A DNA stretch of 64,000 nucleotides from Rhizoclosmatium globosum. Lineage: Eukaryota; Chytridiomycota; Chytridiomycetes; Chytridiales; Chytriomycetaceae. Positions 32,833 to 43,084 of this stretch are shown in pieces. The notes beneath the pieces are model-generated. The model searched no databases. It saw nothing but the letters and a program-made list of their open reading frames with translations, and was not told where the DNA came from. How positions within the stretch are numbered: the stretch's first letter is position 1; every line of letters begins with the position of its first letter. The stretch covers positions 62,001 to 126,000 of the forward strand of contig MCGO01000010.1 in the NCBI GenBank assembly GCA_002104985.1, in the 5' to 3' direction. The position numbers were made by a program, and so were the translations under genes.

Positions 32833-33717
32833 ATGGGCCAAGTCCTCGGCTCCACCCAAACATGGTTCGACCAAACCAACAACGCAATGGGAATGGTCTC
32901 CTTCGCCACCGTCGTCATGATGTTCGCCTCAGACATGTGGCAATTAGACCGCACACCGCGAACATGGGTCCGCTGGATGATCTACTGCGACGCGTTCGCG
33001 TTTCTTATTGTATACATAGGAACGTGTTTGAACGACTTGATGCCAGAGTGTTGGAAACAGAACGCGTATTGGCTTGCGGCGGACTTGGTTTGGTCGTTTA
33101 AGGATGCGTTCAAGTATGGGTATATTGCGTATAAGGCGTTATCGATATGTGGGGTGAAAGCGCGTTGGCCTGCGTATGCTACAGTTGTGGGGAGTTTGAT
33201 ATTGTATTGGATCCTTTGCTACCAGGCGTACGGGTTTACTATGCCGAATTGTCCGGGCCAGTTTCAATCTCAGATTCCGAGGGTTGTTTTGTATTTGTAT
33301 TGGACGGTTGTGGATGTCGTTGCCTCGGCAATGATTCTATGGAAAATGTCGCAAGTTGTGGCAAACTCTAAAGGGGCAAATGCTAATTCTTCAGTCTACT
33401 ACATCATCAAGTTCCGAGAAGAGATCCGTCTTCTTGTCGTTGCGTTTGGCATGCTTGCAGTCACAATCCTGAGTATTATCCACGCCGCCAATCCCGACTT
33501 TAACGCGTTGAACATTTGGAGAATCGTGTTTGTCTATGTGCAGTTATTGCTTGTGATGGGAAGTCAAAAGGTTGTGTTGAATGCCCCAACGTCTTCGGCG
33601 AATGGGGCTTCATCCTCGCATATGGCCTCCCGTATGTCATCGACGGTGTCCCATCAATCGCATCAAGTGTACTCGAGTGAAACCAAGGCTGGCCAAATTA
33701 GTATGAGAAAAGCATGA
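32833..33717 (+). CDS. Intronless 7-TM protein of unknown family, paralog 2
   Basis: 294 residues, head-to-tail with paralog 1 after a 320-bp gap. The membrane region is almost identical in protein sequence to paralogs 1 and 3, but codon choice differs at many third positions, so this is the older split. Differences cluster in helix 2 and its loop (CDAFAFLIVYIGTCLND) and in the tail, which here is Ser/His-rich (HMASRMSSTVSHQSHQVYSS). Strong protein constraint with free silent change argues that the protein is functional. The upstream 320 bp is pyrimidine-rich close to the ATG. Confidence 0.85.
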   Translation: MGQVLGSTQTWFDQTNNAMGMVSFATVVMMFASDMWQLDRTPRTWVRWMIYCDAFAFLIVYIGTCLNDLMPECWKQNAYWLAADLVWSFKDAFKYGYIAYKALSICGVKARWPAYATVVGSLILYWILCYQAYGFTMPNCPGQFQSQIPRVVLYLYWTVVDVVASAMILWKMSQVVANSKGANANSSVYYIIKFREEIRLLVVAFGMLAVTILSIIHAANPDFNALNIWRIVFVYVQLLLVMGSQKVVLNAPTSSANGASSSHMASRMSSTVSHQSHQVYSSETKAGQISMRKA

Positions 33718-33860
33718 GAGCCGTTATCCTTAGTTTTCAGCCTTTTCCTTTATTTTCCATCTCATTCGTTTCAATAAATAAATCAGTGCCTTTCTTCACC
33801 TTCCTTTCTCTGTGTGGATAAGTGACAGTTTGACTCTGAGGAAAGAAAACTTTGATTGAA

Positions 33861-35786
33861 ATGGGCACTCGACCACCACCACCACCACCAACCAAGTACT
33901 CCGTGTTTGGGCTTCCCCCGAGCCTCCTCGACCAACTTGTTCATGTTCAAGGCGGCCACGTTGAAGTCGCTGTTGAGTTGCCGGCCACTTTTGATGAAGA
34001 CAAAGACAACTCAAACGACACGAACAACACGGACGACGCGCGTGGCTTTTCGTGTGTCACGTGTTCGATTGCGTCGTTCGCGTCCGTGGCCGAGCAGCGC
34101 AGCCACGCAAAAAGCGCCTGGCACGCGGAGAACGTGCGCAGAAGAGTCGCGAGGAAGGACACCCTCGAAGAACAGGACTTTCTCAACTCGAACAGCGCGA
34201 ACTCGGACTCGGATTCAGATTCAGACGCAGACTCAGAAGAGAAGGAGGATATCGAAAGTACCCTCGAAACAGACGAGGTGGTCGTTGGCTTCGAGGATGC
34301 TGCAAAGGGCTCGCCTTGGATTGCCCTGCCTGTTGGAACTACAGCACAGGCTCTGTTTGTCTACAAGCAACTACTGGTGCAGAAACGAGTCGACTCGTCC
34401 GTCAACCTGCTGGCTGAACTACGGCTGCTCCAGGTTCCCTCAACCTGGGTCCTCATCATGTTCAGTGCTGGCCACTTTGCTGCTGCCGTCTTTGAAGCTG
34501 CGAACACAAAGCAACCTGTCCTGCTGGAACACAAATCGCTCCATAGGTATACTACTCGTCGAAAGCAGGGTGGTGCCCAGTCAGCGTCAGATAATGCAAA
34601 AGGAAAGGCCAACTCTGCTGGTTCAAACCTGCGTCGCCACAATGAAATGATGCTGCAGCAAGATATACAGACCCTGCTCCAAAGCTGGTCAAACTATCTG
34701 CAATCGTCAACACGCATTTTCATTCGTTGTCCACCACGAAATGCTCGAAAGATTGTCTTTTTCAATGATCAACTTCTCACGTCTACTGATCCTCGAATTC
34801 GAGGGTTTCCCTTCATTACACACCGTCCTACTACATCTGAGCTCACTCGTGCTTTCACGGAACTGACGACTGTGACGGTTCGGGACTACACCCCTCCAAC
34901 TCCTGCAACAAATCCATCGAGTCCAGCAACGGCCATCAAATCTCTTGCAGTGTCTTCACCTTCTCCTGCCTCTCCAGTGCAACCACCTAAACTCCTACCC
35001 CCACCTGAACCCTTCCCAAAACTAATTGACTTTGCCAAACGCAACAAACTCGACCTCTTCACCTCCACCCTCGAAAAGCACCTCTCCTCAAATCCATCTC
35101 CACCCCTCCCCGACCTCCTCAACACCCTCCTCGACCCCGCCCACGGAACAACCCTCCTCCACATCGCAAGCGCCTCAAACGCCCCCGAAATCGTAACCTA
35201 CCTCCTAACATCCGGCGCAAACCCAACTCTCCGCGAACCAACCGGAAAACAACGCCCCCCTTACCTCCTCGCCGAAACCAAAGAAGTCCGCGACGCATTC
35301 CGCCGCGCCTACGCATCCGACACCACCAACCTCTACAACTGGGTGCAAGACGCAATGGTCCCATCGCCCCTAACCCCATCCCTCGAGCTCGCCCAAAAAG
35401 AAAAAGAGCGCGAAAAGAAGCGCCGCCAAAAGGCACGTCAAAAGGAAAGCCTCGACGTCCGCGCAAAGGAGCTCGCGGCCGCACAGGAACTCGAGGCTGC
35501 GCAGCGGGAGAAGGAAGCGCAGGAGCGTGCTGAACGGGCAAAGGAGGGGAGTGTGTTTAGTCGACTTGCGAAAGCGGAGCGGGAGGCGATTGGGATGACG
35601 CCTGAACGGAGGATGCAGTTGGATAGGGAGAAGCGTGCGTTAGCTGCTGAAGCGCGGTTTCGGGCACAGCAGGGGAAATGCTCGAATTGTGGGGTTGTGT
35701 TGAATCCTGCTTCTACGTTTGAAAAGTTTCAGTACAAGTATTGTAGTATGGATTGTGTTGGGAATCAGATTGTTTTGCATAATTGA
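33861..35786 (+). CDS. VMS1: Vms1/ANKZF1-type peptidyl-tRNA hydrolase of ribosome quality control
   Basis: A single-exon gene; the ATG at 33861 gives about 641 residues. In order: a C2H2-like finger (FSCVTCSIASFASVAEQRSH, about 60-80), an acidic stretch, the VLRF1 release-factor-like domain with RRKQGGAQS (the catalytic Gln of Vms1 lies in this GGQ-like loop) and GSNLRRHNE, ankyrin-type sequence (TTLLHIASASNAPEIVTYLL), a long basic coiled region with AEREAIGMTPERRMQLDREKR resembling the p97/Cdc48-binding VIM, and a C-terminal zinc motif (CSNCGVVL, YCSMDCVG). In yeast Vms1 frees nascent chains from stalled 60S particles, notably those bound for mitochondria. All key elements are present. Confidence 0.92.
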   Translation: MGTRPPPPPPTKYSVFGLPPSLLDQLVHVQGGHVEVAVELPATFDEDKDNSNDTNNTDDARGFSCVTCSIASFASVAEQRSHAKSAWHAENVRRRVARKDTLEEQDFLNSNSANSDSDSDSDADSEEKEDIESTLETDEVVVGFEDAAKGSPWIALPVGTTAQALFVYKQLLVQKRVDSSVNLLAELRLLQVPSTWVLIMFSAGHFAAAVFEAANTKQPVLLEHKSLHRYTTRRKQGGAQSASDNAKGKANSAGSNLRRHNEMMLQQDIQTLLQSWSNYLQSSTRIFIRCPPRNARKIVFFNDQLLTSTDPRIRGFPFITHRPTTSELTRAFTELTTVTVRDYTPPTPATNPSSPATAIKSLAVSSPSPASPVQPPKLLPPPEPFPKLIDFAKRNKLDLFTSTLEKHLSSNPSPPLPDLLNTLLDPAHGTTLLHIASASNAPEIVTYLLTSGANPTLREPTGKQRPPYLLAETKEVRDAFRRAYASDTTNLYNWVQDAMVPSPLTPSLELAQKEKEREKKRRQKARQKESLDVRAKELAAAQELEAAQREKEAQERAERAKEGSVFSRLAKAEREAIGMTPERRMQLDREKRALAAEARFRAQQGKCSNCGVVLNPASTFEKFQYKYCSMDCVGNQIVLHN

Positions 35787-36053
35787 GTGCAGTGGCAGTA
35801 GGCGGTGTTTAATATTATTTGGATGAAAATGATAACAAGTAAATGATACTTTCACAATAAGCTTTTTCTTTTGTATCATGAAGATTACAAGCAGGAACAC
35901 GACGGTCATTACTTTTTCAAATGGTATCTATTTTATTCGTACTATTTCCCTACCTCCTCCAACAACCTAACCTCAAAAAAACCTCTTCCCCTTGTTTAAC
36001 ACACTCTCTTCCTTTTCCCCCATTCGAAACTCTCTACCACTTAAAAAACCCCT

Positions 36054-37427
36054 TCACTGATCACTCAAAACCCAAACAACACCCCCCTCCCCAACCCCAC
36101 ACTCCTTCAAACTCTTTACAAAATCAAACTCCTCAAACGCACCCGTCTCCGCATTCACCGTGCCCACCCGAAACGACCTCGAACTCCCCAACACAACATC
36201 ATACATACTCTTCTTGGTCGCCTGCAACCTTAACTGCGCCAGCAAGTACGCGTCGCGGATCATCAGCCGCTTGAGCATGTCGATTGACAGATCGAGGGTC
36301 GTGATTTTGAGGGACGCGCCGATTGGTTTGGAGGGGTTGTTGGGTGAGGTTAGCGGTTTGGATGTGAGGATGGGTGTGGAGAGGGGGGTTACGTCAAAGT
36401 CTTGGCTGTGTTGAGGGTTTGTGTTGGGTGTGTCTGGGAAACGGGAGAGGAGGGTGTTGCTGGTGGTTGTGGTTGGGTCTGGGTTTAAACTTTGGGTGGA
36501 TGCAGATGGGTCGTAGAGTTTGAAATGGATGGTGATTTTTTGGAGGGTGGAGTTGGATTGGGTGGAGGAGGTTGTGGTTGCTGGGTCTGTGTAGAGACGG
36601 CCGTTGTATTGTTTTGGGTCAAGTGCTTGTTTGAGGATTGCTTCGGTTTCGAGGTCAAAGTAGTCGCGTTTTTTGATCAATTCTTCAGCTGTTTCGTAGA
36701 CCTGTGATTTTGTATATGTGGGGGGTTTGTTGAGTGTTTGGAAATCAAGGAGATTTCCTTACATCGTCCATTCCTTCGTTCATGATGCGTTCCATTTCTT
36801 CTTGAACGCCCATCATATGTGCATACTTCATTTCACGCGAAGCAACAGTTTCAATGCTATCATACATATCGGCATATCTTGAACCCTATTTCGTGTTAAA
36901 CATGATCCAAATTGAATTGATCTCACCTTCAAGGCTTCAATTTTCGCTTGATTGATTTTGTGATTGGAAACCATCAGCTTTTTAATTAATGTGGCGAAAC
37001 ACGTGAGTAGAGAATGATGTGGCACGTGAATAGAGAAATAATACCTGTGCGCGCGTTTGAATCATTGCAGAGCTTTCGTAGTTGCGGTCAGACGCTTGTC
37101 TGTAATGGGAGATTTGCCTTGCAGCAATACGAGCCTTGACAAGATCGCCCTTTGCAGCAAAGTGCCTAATCTGAGCCATCTGTATGGCGAGTATCAAGAA
37201 CAAGTATACTGATTGGCTGATCAAATAAAGTAAAGAGTTACCAGCTGTCGTTCCTTCCGTTCCAAGTCGTTCCTGTCACGAGCAAGAGTTCTGTTGCAGC
37301 GATCTACATTCTGTCTTGCCTCCTTCAAGCGTCCATCACGCGAGGTCATTGACTGTGAGGCCAGGACATCTTTAATTCTAATTTTTGAAGGCAGGGCTGC
37401 GTTCAAGTCAGTCCAAAGTGATTCCAT
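36054..37427 (-). CDS. ESCRT-III (Snf7/CHMP) protein with extra C-terminal domain
   Basis: Five exons joined by GT-AG introns with frame kept (for example RQL to MAQIRHF, RAQ to LMVSNH, ALK to GSRYAD, MDD to VYETAEE), about 380 residues. The first 200 residues are a basic helical Snf7 domain typical of CHMP2/Vps2-like proteins (RTLARDRNDLERKERQLMAQ, AARQISHYRQ), then MERIMNEGMDDVYETAEELI. The next 90 residues are a Thr/Ser/Pro-rich linker. The final ~85 residues (SIDMLKRLMIRDAYLL to VVWVLSDQ) look folded, with a beta-grasp-like rhythm ending in GGVVWVL. Normal CHMPs stop at about 220 residues with a MIM motif, so this tail is an addition. ESCRT-III filaments cut membranes at endosomes and the midbody. 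The start codon is 50 bp from that of the divergent CLC gene. Confidence 0.75.
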
Positions 37428-37477
37428 TTTGCAGATCCTTTTTCTTGGTCTTCTTTCTTGAGTCAAAGAAACAAACG

Positions 37478-40300
37478 ATGTTGCCCACACCAACGCCTCT
37501 TTTGCCGCCAGCACCACCCACGACACCAATTCCGCACGGCCCAGTGAGTGTGGCGACTCCAGCCAGTGCGTACCAGCGACTGCGCGAGGGACTTCTTGGC
37601 GCCGAGGACGAAAGCCCCGAAGCATCAAGCAGCAGCCCCGCTCGAATCAAACACAGATCCACCACCACACACTCGCAGCCATCGACACCGAACCCTAATT
37701 CTTCAAATCCAAATCCAAATCCAAATCCAAATCCAAATGAAAAGTACGCAAACTTCGCAACAATCGACTGGATCAGAGACGAGGCCGCAGATCGAATGCG
37801 CTCGCGAACTCTCAAACGAAAGACGGTTCTTGCGCGTGTCTTCAACGGCGTCACGGCCTGGATCGTGGTTCTGCTGATTGGCGCGGCGATGGGCGTGTGT
37901 GCGGCAGTCATCGACATTGCGACAATCTGGTTAAACGACCTCAGAGACGGTCGCTGCGAAGCTGGATTCTACTTGAACAAAAAGTTTTGTTGTTGGCATA
38001 GACCGGGTGCGTGTGTGCTTTTGTTCTTGTCGGCTATCAGCTTTCTAAAATCCTGTCCATGTGTTGATACCATTCCATTCCATACAGAGACAAATTACAC
38101 GTGTCGTGAATGGATTCCTTGGACAACTTCTTCATTCTTGCAATGCGTGATTTATACCTTCTTTTGTATTGCTTTTGCGTCCCTGTCCGCGCTTCTCGTC
38201 AAATTATATGCTCCCTATGCGGCTGGCGAAGGGATCCCCGAAATTAAGACTATTCTCGGTGGATTCGTTATTAAAAAGTTTTTGGGTGTATGGACGCTTA
38301 TTGTGAGTTGCTGTTCATTCATACACATATAAAACTGAAACTTTCATGAACCATCTGACAGATTAAGATTATTGGTGTAACGCTATCAGTTGGTTCGGGA
38401 CTATCTCTGGGTAAAGAAGGCCCTTTAGTCCATATTGCATGTTGTATTGGGAATATCATTGCAAGGTTCTTTCCAAAGTACCGCGACAATGAAGCTAAAA
38501 AGCGACATTTACTGAGTGCAGCAAGTGCAGCAGCGATTTCAGTGGCTTTTGGTGCTCCTGTCGGCGGTGTTCTATTCTCAATGGAGGTAAACAACCATCA
38601 GTTATCATGTTTCGTGGCGTGCTCATCTTTTATTGCTCAGGAAATCTCGTACTATTTTCCTTACAAAACAATGTGGCGGAGTTTCTTCTGTGCAATGGTT
38701 GGCGCGATTGTGTTGAGGTTGATGAATCCTTTCCGAACAGGAAAGCTTGTTTGGTTTGAAGTGAAACTGAGTCGACGATGGCATGATTTCGAACTACCTG
38801 CATTTATACTGCTGGGAGTTCTCGGAGGCCTCGTTGGAGCCTTCTTTATCAAACTGGTACGTACATCTTTTTTCGACGTCCACCACGTTGACAACAAATT
38901 CCTATTGCAACACTAGAACTCTCAAGTGTCAATCCACCGCAAAAAATACTGGCGGAACTATCCAATCCTCGAAGTCGCAATCGTCGCCCTTATCACCGGA
39001 ATCATCGGCTTCCTCCACATATACCTCCGCGTCTCCACCGTCGACCTCGTCGCAAACCTCTTCCGCGAGTGCGCCGACATAACAGGCGACTTCCACGGCC
39101 TCTGCACAAACCCCGGCGCTCAAGTCATATTCCTCCTCCTCTTTGCAGCATGGATAAAATTCGCCCTCACAGTAATCACATTCGGAACCCAAATCCCCGC
39201 TGGAATATTCCTCCCCAGCATCACAATCGGCGCCCTCGTCGGACGCGCGCTTGGGATCCTTATGAGTATGATCCAGAAGGCACACCCGGAAGACCCGTTC
39301 TTCACGTCATGTACAATCAAACCTGTCGTCACGCCCTGCATCACACCTGCAACGTATAGTATCATTGGGGCTGCTGCTTTCCTCGCGGGGACAACACGGA
39401 TGACAATGAGTTTGACAGTGATTATGTTTGAGTTGACGGGCGCGTTGAGTTATATGCTTCCGATTATGGGGACTGTGTTGACTGCAAAGTGGGTTGCGGA
39501 TTATGTCGGGCAAGATGGAGGGGCTGGACTATATGGCGAGTTGATTGCTGTCAACGGGTATCCCTTCCTTGCCAGTGGGGATGAGTATATCGGTGTAGGC
39601 GAAGTGGGTGAAATCATGACACGAGTCGGGGATATGGCACTATTGGAAGGAACATCAATGAGAGTTGGGCAAGTAGAAGAGTTGTTGAGTGATACAGAAT
39701 GGAAGGGGTTTCCAATTGTTGTTGGGGGTGGGGATTTGACTGTTGTTGGGTTCGCCGGACGGCCTGAGTTACAGTTAGTGTTTTTACCATATTTTGTATA
39801 GCCCTCTTCTAATCATTGTTTGTATCGTCCAGGCTTGCTCTTGCACATGCGAAAAACGCTCAAGGAGGGGACGAAAAACTCCTGAATTTCGTCAGCGGCG
39901 ACGGAGATGGCACGTTTACATCGTCGCGGCATTCCTTTGACTCCAGCAGCGATGATACAACCGAATCCATTGATATGCGACAATGGATCAACGCCACACC
40001 ATTAACATTTCCAGTCGATTTCCCAATCAGTCTATGTGTTGAATTCTTCAAGAAGATGGGCGTTCGATATGTTCTCATCACTGAACGTGAAAGCGGGTTG
40101 TTGGCTGGAATCCTAACCAAGAAGGATCTATTACGGCATGGTGAGTCTCCAATCATATATTTCTGCTCGTGGTTGACTAATTTTTGGTAGTATCGACGGT
40201 TAAGGATGAGATGACGAGTGGAGGGTCAGGAATCGGAAGTCCTGGACAACGAAGGAGACCGATTGTAACGAATCGGAGCACGTTGCTTGGTTTAAATTAA
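37478..40300 (+). CDS. CLC-type 2Cl-/H+ exchanger
   Basis: Seven exons (37478..38006, 38088..38302, 38362..38586, 38641..38856, 38917..39773, 39833..40140, 40191..40300), about 819 residues. A cytoplasmic amino end with an Asn-Pro repeat leads into the CLC membrane domain with its selectivity motifs GEGIPE, GKEGP (the gating Glu) and AGIFLPS. After splicing, FSMEEISYYFP carries the second Glu that marks exchangers (the proton glutamate of CLC-3/4/5) rather than channels. Two CBS regions follow (around [10 protein letters not shown] and [25 protein letters not shown]). The layout is that of fungal Gef1 and animal CLC-3/5, which act in late Golgi and endosomes. It is head-to-head with the ESCRT-III gene. 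Confidence 0.92.
37700..37740 (+). repeat. In-frame CCAAAT hexamer repeat in the CLC gene
   Basis: Five to six copies of ccaaat encode a run of Asn-Pro in the cytoplasmic amino end of the CLC exchanger. The period of six keeps the frame, so length variation among strains would be tolerated. Confidence 0.85.
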
Positions 40301-40423
40301 GAGTCGCTAAAGTAAAGACTATTGATAGTAAATTGAAAAAAGATGATTGAATGAACGTAGTTCTGTTTGGGAACAAGGGATTTGATGAACCTAGAATATC
40401 GTAGATTTATTGTAATCTACAAC

Positions 40424-42291
40424 TTATAACGCAAAAGGTTCCACCACCAAATCAATATGCACATTTTTGTTCTCCTGCTGGAATTGTGAAACACTCTCGA
40501 GTGCGTGTTTGACAAATCCAGCTGAACCACAAACAAACACTCCAACTTCCACAATCGAGACATCCAAGTCAAGAACAGAAACATGCTTCTGCAAGATACT
40601 CAAAAAGTCAGATCGTTGGTGGTATAATTGATAACTAGCCAATCCAACTTCAACCAAATTCTTTTCATCTCGTTTGGAATCAATGTAACTCTCAGTTCCC
40701 ATATCAATTGCAGCAACACCTCCGTATGTGTTGTATAACTCAACGATGAAGTTAACTCTTGATTCTTTTCTTCCTTCGGCAATTAGCCCCTTGAGAAGAG
40801 AAAGGTGCTCAATTCCTGAAACCCTTGCTGACCAGACCAACAGGACTTTTGCATCGTCATTGCTCAGCAAAACTTTCTCAATTGCTTTGATACTAGCAGC
40901 AACTCCCGTTCCTCCAACGTAAAATACGTACATCGCAGGCTTCGTCTTTCCAACCACTCCAACCGTTTTCACAAACTCAATCTCGTTACCGTAAGGCCCT
41001 TGTAAGCATACATCAATTTCACACAAAGTTCCAGCAGCTTGACGCTCCAATAACAAACTGTGAAGCTTCCAAGTCCATTCTGATTTGTTTTCGCCCACAG
41101 TTGCAAACAAGAAGGTAACAGTTTCGGAATCTGCAGATGCAATACTCCAGGGATGAAATTCGAACTTAGATACTTCTGGAAAGCAGACACGCATAAATTC
41201 TCCTGGACGGGAAGTGGAGGCTTTTTTGGTGGACACTGTAAGTGTGATGTAACTGCAATCTTCGAAGATAACAGATTTGATTTTGTCTTTATGGTTGAAT
41301 CGCGAATGAAGACGGATAAATCCGTCAATGGCGTACATCAAAAGGCCTGGTATTATAATAAATCAGTATACCAGTTAAACCCAAAACAAACAAGAGACTC
41401 ACCAGGTAAAATGTAGTAGATACAATTGGATGCGTGGAAATAAGCAAATGCAATGAAAACAAAAACCAAGAAGTGTGTGTAAAAGAAAGTGTTGAACCAC
41501 TTGCGGCGAAAGAAATCCATTGAAGTGATGACAACAATCAAAAGCGCCACAGTTGCGACAACTCCACACGCTCCCATGTATCCTTCTTCACCCCATTCAG
41601 CTCCGGCGGGAACTCGGATCATGTTCAATGGATCTCGCTTGTTGTAAAGGTACTTGATAATTCCATCAACGACGTGGAAGACAGTCATCCACCAAATAGC
41701 GCGACCGATCCAAATATGAACTCTTGTCATAGCGTTATACGGAAGACCAAAGAATGTGGCCAGAAATGAGTTCTTGGACGCAGGAATCATTACAAACCCC
41801 ATCAACACGGCGACAACGTCACCAGAAGAATTGAACAAGTAACTAATGGTGACTTTGAATAAGTCAAGCGGTTTTCCCTTGGCCTTGGCGATTCCACGAT
41901 TCCACCAAAACATGAATCCCATGGCCGCAATGCCGAAAGAGACAAGCAGAGTCAAGATGAACCATGTCAGTTCACCAACAGTGATAGAGGAGGACTTAGT
42001 AACCGGTCGAGAAACAAGGCGCTGGGCTCTGGGAATACGGCGGATGGTTTCAATAGAAGCAATTGCCAAAGCGAGGAACCCGTAATAGACAAACAAAGTT
42101 TGTTGCATTGTGGGTCCAATATTGGCCATTGTCTTATCAACGCACATGTCAGCAAGGCACCATGATCTGTTGTCAATCAGGTAGTACGTGAAAATGGCCG
42201 ATGCCGGGAAGATAAGCAGCGAGCTAGCACCAAATGCTAGTTGGCCGGGAGTGTACTTCATGTGTTTGGTGATTGAATCCAAGTGAGGCAT
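40424..42291 (-). CDS. Ferric reductase / NADPH-oxidase family flavocytochrome
   Basis: Two exons (42291..41403, 41346..40424) encode about 603 residues. The amino half has six or more membrane helices of the ferric-reductase-like domain, with two histidine pairs that would hold two hemes: HIWIGRAIWWMTVFH (spacing 13) and HFLVFVFIAFAYFH (spacing 12). The carboxyl half is an FAD-binding barrel (FHPWSIAS, the HPF/W-S/T flavin motif) and a nucleotide-binding fold (YVGGTGVAASIKAIEKVL, VFVCGSAGFV). Such proteins move electrons from cytosolic NADPH across a membrane to Fe(III)/Cu(II) or oxygen. Which acceptor applies cannot be told from sequence. There are no EF hands. An upstream in-frame start at 42390 is possible, but 42291 directly precedes the conserved part. 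Confidence 0.87.
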
Positions 42292-43084
42292 TTTTGCTGC
42301 ATCGATTTTTATACCCAAGGTTCGTTGCTGTTGTGAATGATTGGTTAGACTGGTCCCGAAGCATAAAAATTGTTGGGCTTGTGGTTGCATTTTCGCTCAT
42401 TTCCAGCCGATTTTTCGCGAAGTCGTAATTTCATTGGAAGAGGTGCTATGCGAAAATAACGCAGTCTGGATAGAGCCTCATAGAGTCTTTGAACCATTGT
42501 TTGACTTTTGACGAGAGCCCATCAAAAGCAGGTGGGAAAGCCCAAGCTCTGAGAAGACCCATTTCGACTCAAATGAATAATCTTGCAGATATGGCATGTA
42601 TTGTTTGATATAGTTTTGAATTGACTTAGCAGACATTTGCAGTCAAGGACAGTACGCGACGAAGTGATCCAACGTCTGCCTTCATTGATTGGACGTGGTG
42701 GTGTCTCCGACTTCATAGCAGTTAACTCTAAAGTTACGTACACTCCGTGTTAATATGCTACCGCAGACGTTTCTTTGACCGTCACACCTATCTAAAACCT
42801 CGTCATTCTGACTCATTGTCATCTTCTAGCATTTTATGCATAAATATTGCTTTCGTTGAAACTTCAATGCGCTGAGGTTCAGTTTGTCATTCGAACGCTG
42901 CTGAGCTGACGACAAGAAACAAAACGGAGCCATATGATGTAGTCTTCTTCCACTAGCAGCATCAATCAAAGAAACTCGCTGAATTTTGCACGTATTCTCT
43001 TTCTTCTTTTGAGTAAGTTTGTTGGTTTTCCTTTTTCGAAGCATCTTCGCAATTTTTCGAACGCAACAACCTCCAACACTTCCA
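42292..43084. other. Divergent intergenic region, nothing recognised
   Basis: About 790 bp between the oxidoreductase and the transportin gene, which are divergently transcribed, so both promoters must lie here. No repeat, RNA or conserved box could be supported. Short frames inside it have no recognisable features. Confidence 0.5.

Noticed and set aside
34886..35541. Arg/Gly-rich minus-strand frames opposite the VMS1 gene
   Set aside because: They are antisense of the C-rich codon usage in the ankyrin and coiled region of VMS1, which is one clean plus-strand frame.
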